Shown here: piece by piece, positions 1 through 8,200 of the stretch
How the letters are laid out: each line of letters opens with the position of its first letter
Numbering within the stretch: the first letter of the stretch is position 1
Assembly (NCBI RefSeq): GCF_036246005.1
Contig: NZ_CP109171.1
Coordinates: forward strand, 5,692,001-5,756,000
Direction: 5' to 3'
Origin: Streptomyces sp. NBC_01723
GTDB taxonomy: Bacteria > Actinomycetota > Actinomycetes > Streptomycetales > Streptomycetaceae
DNA length: 64,000 nt
Position numbers and translations under genes: made by a program
Notes under the pieces: model-generated
The model's database searches: none
Seen by the model: the letters and a program-made list of their open reading frames with translations, nothing else
What the model was told of the DNA's origin: nothing

Positions 1-64
1 TGTTGTCCACGAAGTTGGTGATCAACCAGTTGAGGTTCTGCGCCGCCTGGCTCATCGGGCTCAC
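1..64 (-). CDS. cvnB: Roadblock/LC7 protein CvnB, start only (truncated by window edge)
   Basis: This is the beginning of a second conservon CvnB gene, running off the left edge. The visible residues (MSQAAQNLNWLITNFVDN from an ATG at 55) are identical to the start of the complete CvnB at 4850-5263, and the two DNA stretches differ at only three of about 60 positions. An in-frame GTG at 64 would add three residues. It lies two bases after the cvnA stop, so the two are translationally linked. In the family, CvnB is a small roadblock-fold protein that associates with the CvnA sensor and the CvnD GTPase at the membrane. Its downstream cvnC and cvnD partners lie outside the window. Confidence 0.85.
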   Translation of the reverse strand, partial: MSPMSQAAQNLNWLITNFVDN

Positions 65-65
65 A

Positions 66-3000
66 CTAACGCTCCTGGTTGTAGGTGCTGTCAGGACCAC
101 GGTGTTCATTCCTTGTGTCCTGGCCGTTCGTTTCACTGCCTGCGTTGCGGCCTCGCTCGACACCGCGCCGCAGGTTGCTCAGCCTGCCCCGGACGTCCTC
201 CGGAGCGCGGGAGACCTGGGGGCCTCCCTGTGGAGTGGTTTCGGCGGCGCCCTCGACCAGGTTGGCCTTGGGTACCCGCCGCGGCAGGCCCGAGGAGGTC
301 ACCCCGCCCGCCTTGGGCTTGCGCAGCGAGGAAGCCTGCTGCCAGCGGTCGTCGTTGGCCGACCGCCAGTTGTCCCGGCCGTTCGCCCCCGGAGCGGCGG
401 CGGCCGGCGTCTCGTGACCCACGGGCCCCGCATCGCCCGCGCCGCTCGCGGTGGATCCGCGGCGGGGAAGACCGGCGTTGGTCATCTCGTGGGCGGCGGA
501 GGGGGCCGGGCCCGGACGGTCGAAGCCTACGCGGTCCGGCTGGTTCACGTCAGCGGCCTGCACGGATTGCGCCTCGGGAGCACCCGTGGGGTACTGCTCG
601 GGATAGCCGCCCCGGTAGTCGTCCTGCTGCGGCCAGTCGTCCTGGGCACGCCGCTGCTCGAAGGGCGCGTACGTGTCCGGGGCGCCGGCCTGCTGCTGCC
701 CGCCGTGGCCCTGCTCGGCGTACGACGACGGGTCGCCGTAGCCGCCGCCCTGCGGGTAGCCCTCGCCCTGCTGCAGGCCGCCGTTGGGCGCGTAGTACCG
801 CTCGTCGTACGACGCCTGCTGCGGTTCCTGGTACGCCTGCTGCTGGTCGGCGAAGGCCTGCTGCTGGTCGTAGGCGCCGCTCTGCTGATCCGCGTAAGCC
901 TCGCGGCCGGCGTCGTAGCCAGGCTGCTGGGCCTGCTGGGACTGCTGGGGCTGCTGACCGGTGAACTGGTCCTGGAACCCGGGCGTCCCGCCGTTTCCGG
1001 CGCCCTCGGGGCCCGCCGGGCCGGGCAGCTCGGGGTGCGACTGGGCCTCCAGGGCCGCCCTGCGCTCCTCCCGCATCAGCGAGCGGCCGACGGGGTCCAG
1101 CTCCCGTATGTCGTCGGGGACCTCGGAGTACCGGCTGTCGTCGAAGCCCAGCTCGGCGGCGGTGCGCATGGGCTGACCGCCCTGGGAGAAGTTCTCGCCC
1201 CGGAAGTCCTGCTCCGGGATGATCTGCGAGACGGTGAACTCGGTGCGCTGCTGGTCGCCACCGCCACCGTGGGTGATGGCGTCCGGGAGCATGACCAGCG
1301 AGGTGGTGCCCGCCTGCTCGCCGGAGGGGCGCAGCTGGACCCGGATGCCGTGCCGGTCGGACAGCCGCCCGACCACGAACAGGCCCATGCGCTGCGAGAT
1401 CGCGGCGTCCACGGTCGGCGGGTTGGCCAGCTTGTGGTTGATGTCCGCGAAGTCCTCGGCGGTCAGGCCGATTCCCTTGTCGTGGATCTCCACCATCACG
1501 CGGCCGTCGGGCAGCCGGGTCGCGGTGACGCGGACCTTGGTCTGCGGGGAGGAGAACGTGGTCGCGTTCTCGAGGAGCTCGGCGAGCAGGTGCACGAGGT
1601 CGGTCACGGCGCGGCCGTGGATCTCGGCCTCCGGCACGCCGGACAGCTCGATGCGCTCGTACTGCTCCACCTCGGAGGAGGCGGCGCGCAACACGTCGAC
1701 CAGCGGGACCGGCTGGTCCCAGCGGCGGCCGGGCTCCTCGCCGGCGAGGACCAGGAGGTTCTCGCCGTTGCGCCGCATACGGGTGGCGAGGTGGTCCAGC
1801 CGGAAGAGGTTCTCCAGCTGGTCGGGGTCGGCCTCGTTGTTCTCCAGGTCGGTGATCAGGCTCAGCTGGCCCTCGATCAGCGACTGGTTGCGGCGCGACA
1901 GGTTGGTGAAGATCGCGTTGATGTTGCCCCGCAGCAGGGCCTGCTCGGAGGCGAGCCGGACCGCCTCGCGGTGCACCTGGTCGAAGGCGCGGGCGACCTC
2001 GCCGATCTCGTCGGTCGAGGTGATCGGGATCGGCTGGACCCGGGTGTCGACCCGGCCGGGGTCGGTGCGGGAGAGCTGGTCGACCAGCATCGGCAGGCGC
2101 TGCTCGGCGATGCCGAAGGCGGCGTTGCGCAGCCGGCGCATGGAGCGGCTCATCTGGCGCGCCACCATGCCGGCCAGGATGAACGCGGCGAGCAGCGCGA
2201 TGACGACCGCGGCACCCGTGATGTAGGCGTCCCGCTCGGCGTCGTCGGCGATCGTGGACGCCTCGGAGACCGCCTTGTCGGCCAGGTCCGACTCGATCTT
2301 CTGGTACGCGTCGAACTTGAGGGTGTTGACCGCCCACCAGTTTTCCGGCGTGATGCCCTGCTGGGCCAGCTCCGCCCGCGCACCGGTGTCCGTGGAGTCC
2401 AGCTGGGCCAGCTCCGAGATCATCGTGGTCGGGTTGGACGGCGGCGGCACGTAGTCCGGGTCCTTGGCCCTGGCCTCCTTGGCCATGGCCGCGCCGTCCG
2501 TCTTGAGCTTCGCCTCGGCGTCCTCGAGCTTCTGCGCGTCCGCCTCGGTACCGCCGCCGATGTACTCCTCGATCGCGATGCGCTCCAGGTAGGCGTACGA
2601 GGAGAGGGCGACCCGCTGGCTGGCGAGGTGGCTGGGGTCCGGACCGGGCTTGACCAGCATGTGCATGCCGATCGAGCGCTCCAGGGAGAGCGCCGCCTTG
2701 GTCAGGGAGATCGCGTAGACGGTACGGCCGTAGGAGGTGATGTTGCCGGTGCCCAGACCGAGTTCGTTGGCGAACTCCATCAGGGGGTGGGCCACACCGG
2801 TGTAGCCCTCCTCGGTCTCCACGCCCTTGAGTTTGGTGGTGTATGCGGCCGCCCGCAGCGTCTGGAGCTTGGGCTCCTGCTCGCGGAAGACCTTCAGCCG
2901 GCGCTCCAGACCCGGCTTGGCGGGCATGCCGGCCGCGGCCTCGTCGAAGGCGTCGGCGGCGTCGTCGGTCGCCTGACGGGCCTTGGTGACGGTCGCGTCC

Positions 3001-3362
3001 TTGTCGCCCTTGCCCTGCAGCAGCGGGGCCGCCGTGATGTCGCGCTCGTTGTAGAGGGCGTTGGCATACCCGAGGGAGGCCTGCACCAGACGCGCGGTGC
3101 TCTCCGCGTCCTCGGCGTCGCCCCAGGTGTCGATGGAGCTCTTCACCTGGAAGCCGCCCATGACCAGGCCGACCAGCACGGGTATGAGCAGGATCGCGTT
3201 CAGCCGGGTGGTCACCCGCCAGTTGCGCGGCGAGAAACGGCCACCGGCGGCGGGTTCGTCCTGGGGTTCCGCAGCAGACGCGGGGGCGGGCGCCGCTGTG
3301 CGCGGCGGCGGGGTGAAGTTGCCCCGGGCCGATGGCTCGGGACTGTTCTTGCTTCGCCTCAC
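66..3362 (-). CDS. cvnA: Conservon sensor histidine-kinase-like protein CvnA (left conservon)
   Basis: This 1098-residue membrane sensor has a short Pro-rich cytoplasmic start, a first membrane span at about residues 52-72, an extracytoplasmic helical nitrate-sensor-like domain, a second span at about 381-402 and a HAMP linker. A histidine-kinase-type ATPase domain follows, with its N-box (LLAELLENATTF) near 587-602, DKGIGLT near 627 and a conserved MGLFVVGRLSDRHGI block near 657. The last 400 residues are a Q/P/G-rich, probably disordered tail. The tail ends in a conserved block (GLPRRVPKANLV, then RAPEDVRGRLSNLRRG) shared with the neighbouring CvnA. The GTG start is preceded by AGAGG at the same unusually long spacing seen for the other cvnA. 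It heads a cvnA-cvnB operon. Conservons are known to influence aerial growth and antibiotic production; the ligand of this one is unknown. Confidence 0.9.
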   Translation of the reverse strand: MRRSKNSPEPSARGNFTPPPRTAAPAPASAAEPQDEPAAGGRFSPRNWRVTTRLNAILLIPVLVGLVMGGFQVKSSIDTWGDAEDAESTARLVQASLGYANALYNERDITAAPLLQGKGDKDATVTKARQATDDAADAFDEAAAGMPAKPGLERRLKVFREQEPKLQTLRAAAYTTKLKGVETEEGYTGVAHPLMEFANELGLGTGNITSYGRTVYAISLTKAALSLERSIGMHMLVKPGPDPSHLASQRVALSSYAYLERIAIEEYIGGGTEADAQKLEDAEAKLKTDGAAMAKEARAKDPDYVPPPSNPTTMISELAQLDSTDTGARAELAQQGITPENWWAVNTLKFDAYQKIESDLADKAVSEASTIADDAERDAYITGAAVVIALLAAFILAGMVARQMSRSMRRLRNAAFGIAEQRLPMLVDQLSRTDPGRVDTRVQPIPITSTDEIGEVARAFDQVHREAVRLASEQALLRGNINAIFTNLSRRNQSLIEGQLSLITDLENNEADPDQLENLFRLDHLATRMRRNGENLLVLAGEEPGRRWDQPVPLVDVLRAASSEVEQYERIELSGVPEAEIHGRAVTDLVHLLAELLENATTFSSPQTKVRVTATRLPDGRVMVEIHDKGIGLTAEDFADINHKLANPPTVDAAISQRMGLFVVGRLSDRHGIRVQLRPSGEQAGTTSLVMLPDAITHGGGGDQQRTEFTVSQIIPEQDFRGENFSQGGQPMRTAAELGFDDSRYSEVPDDIRELDPVGRSLMREERRAALEAQSHPELPGPAGPEGAGNGGTPGFQDQFTGQQPQQSQQAQQPGYDAGREAYADQQSGAYDQQQAFADQQQAYQEPQQASYDERYYAPNGGLQQGEGYPQGGGYGDPSSYAEQGHGGQQQAGAPDTYAPFEQRRAQDDWPQQDDYRGGYPEQYPTGAPEAQSVQAADVNQPDRVGFDRPGPAPSAAHEMTNAGLPRRGSTASGAGDAGPVGHETPAAAAPGANGRDNWRSANDDRWQQASSLRKPKAGGVTSSGLPRRVPKANLVEGAAETTPQGGPQVSRAPEDVRGRLSNLRRGVERGRNAGSETNGQDTRNEHRGPDSTYNQER

Positions 3363-3783
3363 TCGACCAACAACCTCTCGGCGGTCGGCACCTACGTCGT
3401 GCCGCTGTGTCTCAGAGCCCAGTCCGTCGACGAGTACGTGCTACTGCTGAGTACGTCTCGTGCGTGATTGACCCTTGGGCAGTTCTGGCATTCCAGCACG
3501 GCGACCAGCGCTCTTCCAAACAGTGGAACGCGGGGGTTACACGTGATGTAAGCCCCGCGTAAAACGGTCATAAAGAGCGAGGCCCGTCAAAAGACGGGGC
3601 GTTCGTGCGCGCAGCGAGAGCAGTTGACCGCGTCGCGTGTCGGTACCACCCGATTCCTCTGCCGAAACGTTATGAACAGCCGAGCCGACCGTGTCAAAGG
3701 ACACAGCCGGCTCGGTCCCGTCTACGACAAGTGCCGTAGGACCCTGCCGACTTGGCTGCGATCACCCGCAGACCCGCGCAGCC
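3363..3783. other. 421-bp intergenic region between the two conservons
   Basis: This gap separates the end of the complete conservon (cvnD, stop at 3784) from the start of the left cvnA (GTG at 3362), both on the minus strand. It holds a strong hairpin at 3680-3715, described separately, and a weaker stem at 3583-3598 (CCCGTC with GACGGG around an AAAA-containing loop). The stretch near 3540-3580 is less GC-rich and is where the promoter of the left conservon is expected. No convincing open reading frame was seen. Confidence 0.6.
3680..3715 (-). terminator. Hairpin terminator of the complete conservon (after cvnD)
   Basis: A 16-bp stem (3680-3695 with 3700-3715) surrounds a four-base loop. 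In plus-strand RNA the stem has two A-C mismatches. In minus-strand RNA the same positions become G-U wobble pairs, so the stem is unbroken. This asymmetry, and its place about 70 bases past the cvnD stop, support a minus-strand terminator. There is no U tract, as is common in Streptomyces. Confidence 0.7.
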
Positions 3784-4359
3784 CTACCGCAGGCGTGCCA
3801 TCAGCGCATGTTCCACCAGCGTGATCAGGGCCGACTTGGCGTCGGCGCGGTGCCGGGCGTCCGTCGTGATGATCGGGGTGTCCGGGCCGATCTGGAGCGC
3901 CTCGCGCACCTCGTCCGGGGAGTACGGCTGCTGCCCGTCGAAGCCGTTGAGCGCGACGACGAACGGCAGACCGCTGTTCTCGAAGTAGTCGACGGCCGGG
4001 AAGCAGTCGGCCAGCCGGCGGGTGTCGCAGAGCACGACCGCGCCGATGGCGCCGCGCACCAGGTCGTCCCACATGAACCAGAACCGGTCCTGGCCGGGCG
4101 TACCGAAGAGGTACAGGATCAGGTCCTGGTCGAGCGTGATGCGGCCGAAGTCCATCGCGACCGTGGTGGTCGTCTTGTCACCGGCGTGCGTGAGGTCGTC
4201 GATCCCGGCGCTGGCCGAGGTCATCACGGCCTCGGTGCGCAGCGGGTTGATCTCGGAGACGGCGCCCACGAACGTGGTCTTGCCGACGCCGAAGCCGCCG
4301 GCGACCACGATCTTCGCGGAGGTGGTCGCCCGGCCTCCGTCAGAGCTTTCGAAGTCCAC
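3784..4359 (-). CDS. cvnD: Conservon small GTPase CvnD
   Basis: A 191-residue Ras/MglA-like GTPase and the last gene of the conservon. The P-loop is GGFGVGKTT at about 21-29. The switch-II region reads GTPGQDRFWFMW, with the usual DxxG replaced by a GTPGQ form. The base-recognition motif, usually NKxD, reads NGFD. These are family features of conservon GTPases and suggest altered nucleotide handling. The GTG start lies inside cvnC with a 20-base overlap, so the two are translationally coupled. CvnD is thought to act at the membrane with CvnA, CvnB and CvnC in a complex compared to eukaryotic G-protein systems. A hairpin terminator follows. Confidence 0.92.
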   Translation of the reverse strand: MDFESSDGGRATTSAKIVVAGGFGVGKTTFVGAVSEINPLRTEAVMTSASAGIDDLTHAGDKTTTTVAMDFGRITLDQDLILYLFGTPGQDRFWFMWDDLVRGAIGAVVLCDTRRLADCFPAVDYFENSGLPFVVALNGFDGQQPYSPDEVREALQIGPDTPIITTDARHRADAKSALITLVEHALMARLR

Positions 4360-4738
4360 TGAGCACCCTTTCGAGCAGTGTCACGTCCGGTGCACCGCCG
4401 TTGTTCTCGTCCCCGCCGGGCTGGTGGATGGCGACGAGCCCGGCCTCCGCGAGGTCCGCGACCAGGATCCTGGCCACGCCGAGCGGCATCGCCAGCAGGG
4501 CCGACACCTCGGCCACCGATTTCACCTCGCGGCACAGGTGGCAGATCCGCTGGTGCTCCGGGAGCAGCCCCATGAGCGCTGCCGGGTCGGCCGTCGTGCT
4601 GATCAGCGCCTCGATGGCGAGCTGGTAGCGCGGCCTGGTCCGGCCACCGGTCATCGCGTAAGGACGTACCAGCGGCTGGTCGCCCTCGTCCTCGTACGGC
4701 TCCGCGTACGGATCATGAGAGGCGGTGGGCGGGGTCAT
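4340..4738 (-). CDS. cvnC: Conservon DUF742 protein CvnC
   Basis: A 132-residue DUF742 protein, the third conservon component. The first 30 or so residues are acidic and Pro-rich (DPYAEPYEDEGD). They are followed by a compact helical domain with RPYAMTGGRTRPRYQLAIEALI and a winged-helix-like stretch (CREVKSVAEVSALLAMPLGVARILVADLAEAGLV). The ATG at 4738 was chosen because GGAGG sits just upstream; an earlier in-frame codon at 4831 would extend the protein into non-conserved sequence. About 110 bases separate it from cvnB, longer than the other gaps in this operon. The family is linked to the GTPase partner; its biochemical role is not settled. Confidence 0.9.
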   Translation of the reverse strand: MTPPTASHDPYAEPYEDEGDQPLVRPYAMTGGRTRPRYQLAIEALISTTADPAALMGLLPEHQRICHLCREVKSVAEVSALLAMPLGVARILVADLAEAGLVAIHQPGGDENNGGAPDVTLLERVLSGLRKL

Positions 4739-4849
4739 GAATCCTCCGGGCGGGACAGCAAGTCGGTCAGTCAAGCCGTCTGATGTGGCCGGTGGGGGGA
4801 TTGTGGCGGCCGGACGGTGATTTGGTAACACGGGTGGTGCCGGGGCGGA

Positions 4850-5263
4850 TCAGTGGAGCAGACTTCCTTGTAGTTCAGCGCGCAAGTCCGGTGTGAGGAC
4901 CGCACCCGCGCGGTCGACCAGGAGCGCCATCTCGTAGCCGACGAGGCCGATGTCGCACTCCGGGTGGGCGAGGACGGCCAGCGAAGAGCCGTCCGAGACG
5001 GACATGAGGAAGAGGAACCCACGTTCCATCTCCACGACCGTCTGCGCCACGTCGCCGCCCTCGAAGATCCGGGACGCCCCGGCCGTCAGCGAGGTCAGAC
5101 CCGAGGCGACGGCCGCGAGCTGGTCGGCGCGGTCGCGAGGGAATCCTTCCGACATCGCCAGAAGGAGTCCGTCGGCGGACACGACGACGGTGTGGGACAC
5201 CCCTGGGGTGTTGTCCACGAAATTCGTGATCAACCAGTTGAGGTTCTGTGCCGCCTGGCTCAT
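4850..5263 (-). CDS. cvnB: Conservon roadblock/LC7 protein CvnB
   Basis: A 137-residue roadblock/LC7 fold protein similar in size to bacterial MglB. The fold is visible as an amphipathic start (NLNWLITNFVDNTPGVSHTVVVSADGLLLAMS), a helix with DQLAAVASGLTSLTAGAS and a strand pair (GFLFLMSVSDGSSLAVLAHPECDIGLVGYEM). I chose the ATG at 5263. A TTG three codons earlier, directly against the cvnA stop, is the alternative. It lies one gene downstream of cvnA and probably couples the sensor to the CvnD GTPase, either as a scaffold or as a regulator; this role is inferred from family members. Confidence 0.92.
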   Translation of the reverse strand: MSQAAQNLNWLITNFVDNTPGVSHTVVVSADGLLLAMSEGFPRDRADQLAAVASGLTSLTAGASRIFEGGDVAQTVVEMERGFLFLMSVSDGSSLAVLAHPECDIGLVGYEMALLVDRAGAVLTPDLRAELQGSLLH

Positions 5264-5272
5264 CGGGCTCAA

Positions 5273-8200
5273 CTAACGCTCCTGCTGGTGAGTGGGCCGC
5301 GGGTAGCTGCCGGTCTGGTTGGTACCGGCCTGACGGCCCTGTGCGATTCCCCGACGGAGATTGGTCAGCCGGCCGCGCACTTCGTCCGGCGCGCGCGAGA
5401 TCTGCGGACCGTTCTGGTGCGACTGCTGCTGAGCCGTCCCCGGGACGAGGTTGGCCCGGGGGACCCGGCGCGGGAGGCCGGAGGTGGTGACCCCGCCCGC
5501 CGCCGGCTGCCGTACGCGTTCCGCCTGCCGGACGAGGTCGTCGTTGGGCGAACTGCGCCAGGCAGAGGTGGCGGGCCGCTGCGGGGCCGCCGGGGTCTGG
5601 GGCTGGGCGGCCTGCGGCTCCGGCGCGGCGGGCTGCTGGGCCTGCTGCTGCGCCCTCGCCTCGCGGTCGCCGTGGAACCAGTTGGTCTCCAGCGTGTCGT
5701 ACAGCGGCGTGCGCCCGTCACCGGGGCCGGTGGCCGGGGGCAGGGCCCAGCCGTCCTGGGGCCGCTGCTGCGCGGGGGTCCCGTTGGTGTTGCCGCCCGC
5801 GGGCTCCTGGTGGACGGGCTGCTGCGGGGACGGGGCCGGCGGGCGCGGTGCGCCGAAGTCGTTGCCGCCCTGCGCGCCGTTGACCTGCGGGCGCTCGAAC
5901 GGGCCGGGGGCGGCCGGGTTCGTGCGGCTCGGCTGGCCATGCTGCCCGGTGGAGCCGTTGTCGTACCCCTGGGCGCCCTGGGCGCCGGCGAACCGGTCGG
6001 CCTGGGCGGGTCCGTTCGGGCCGGTCTGACGGGGCTGACCGCCGAAGACGTCCGAGCGGACGAAGGCGCCGTTGCCCTGCTGCGGGCCGTTCTGCTCGGG
6101 CCGCGCGAACTGGTCGTTGCGCGGGGTGTCCGTGGAGCCGCCCTGGCCGTACTGGTCGCGGCCGTACTGGTTCTGCGGGTACGCGCCCTGGTCGTACTGG
6201 TTCTGGTTCTGGTCCGGCCGCGTGAACTGGCCCGTGTTCTGCGGGGCGTCCTGGCGAGGGGCCGGGGCGTCGAAGTCGGGGCGGGCGAACTCGGCCGTGG
6301 CGGCCGGGGACTGGGGCTCGCCGAACCGCGGCACGGCCGGCATCTCCGCCGTGGAGCCCGGGCCCTGCCGGTCGTCGAAGTCCGGCGTGCGGCGGGTACG
6401 GGAGCTGTCCGGCTCCTCGTGACCGCGCGGGGCGTCCAGCGAGGCGCGCTCCACGGGCGGCTGCGCGTTCTCGTCGCTCCAGCTGGGCGTGCGGGGCTGC
6501 GGGTTGCCACCGGGCAGCTCGGCCCGCGGACCACCGCGCGGCGGCAGCTGCGGACGACGGCCCTGTCCGGCGTCGCCGTTGTTCCCGCGCTTGCCGCGCT
6601 GCGGGGGCGCGGCGGGACCGCGGCCACCGCCGAAGACGTCCTGGCCCTGCGGGGCGTTGCCCTGCGGCGCGTTCATGCCCGCGGCCTGCAGACCCTGCGG
6701 GGCACCCGGCGCCTGACCGGCACCGGCTCCCGCGCCGGCCGGGGCCGGGCGGTTCTGCTGGCCGGGACCGGCCGGGGACTGGGGACCGCGCGGACCGCCG
6801 GGCGCGCCCGGGCGACCGTCCGTGTCCCGTCCGGGGAGCGCGGCCCGCGGACCCTGCGCGGCACCGAGCCGGCCGCCCGGAGCACCGCCACCGAGCGCGC
6901 CACCGCCGCCGAAGGCACCTCCGGCGAGGGCGCCGCCCTGGCCGCCGCGGCGGGCCGCTGCGACACCCGCGGCGGCCTGCGCGGCCGCCGGACCGCCGTT
7001 GCCGGAGGCGGACTGCCCCGGCTTCGGCTGCGGCTTGCGACCGCCCTGGGCGACGTCCACGGGCAGCATGACCAGCGCGGTCGTGCCACCGGAGTCGGAC
7101 GGCCGCAGCTGGATGCGGATGCCGTGGCGCTGCGAGAGGCGGCCGACCACGAACAGACCCATGCGGCGGGAGACGGAGACGTCCACGGTGGGCGGCGAGG
7201 CGAGCCGCTCGTTGATCGCGGCGAGGTCCTCGGGGGAGAGGCCGATACCGGTGTCGTGGATCTCGATCAGCACCCGCCCGTCGGGCAGCGCGTGACCGGT
7301 GACCTTGACCTTGGTCTGCGGCGAGGAGAACGAGGTCGCGTTCTCCAGCAGCTCGGCGAGCAGGTGCACGAGGTCGTTGACCACGCGGCCGGCGACCTCG
7401 GTGGTCGGCACGGAGGCCAGTTCGATGCGCTCGTACTGCTCCACCTCGGAGGCGGCGGCACGGAGCACGTCGACCAGCGGGACCGGCCGGGTCCAGCGGC
7501 GCCCGGGCTCCTCACCGGCGAGGACGAGGAGGTTCTCACCGTTACGGCGCATGCGCGTCGCGAGGTGGTCGAGCTTGAACAGCGAGGACAGCTGGTCCGG
7601 GTCGGCCTCGCGGGACTCCAGTTCGGAGATGAGCGAGAGCTGACGCTGGATGAGGCCCTGGGAGCGGCGCGAGAGGTTGGTGAACATCGCGTTGACGTTG
7701 CCCCGCAGCAGGGCCTGCTCGGCGGCGAGGCGGACCGCCTCGCGGTGCACGTCGTCGAAGGCCGCGGCCACTCGGCCGATCTCGTCCCGGGAGTGCACAC
7801 CGACCGACTCCACCGAGGTGTCGACGTCCTGCGGGTCGGTCTCGGAGAGCTGCTTGACCAGCTCGGGCAGGCGGTCCTGGGCGACCTTGGTCGCGGTGTC
7901 CTCCAGGCGGCGCAGCGAGCGGATCATGGACCGCGCCACGACGAAGGCGCCGACCAGCGAGACGCCGAGCACGAGCAGGATGAGGACACCGGAGATGATG
8001 GCCTCGCGCTCGGACTCGTTGCGCAGCTCGCGGGCCTGCTGCTCCATGTCCTCCAGCAGCTTCAGCTCGATGTTCTTCATCTGCTGGATCTTGGTGGAGC
8101 TCTCGTCCAGCCAGTCCTGGTACGACCGGGGCTTGAGGTCGCCCAGCCCGTTGACGCCGCTGAGGGCGCGGCCGGCGTACTGGTCGGACGCCTCGATGAC

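Noticed and set aside
3..3467. Long plus-strand reading frame across the left cvnA (over 1100 codons)
   Set aside because: It is the antisense shadow of cvnA. The GC-rich third positions of the real gene suppress stops on the other strand. Its translation is low-complexity Leu/Arg/Val-rich and matches no family.
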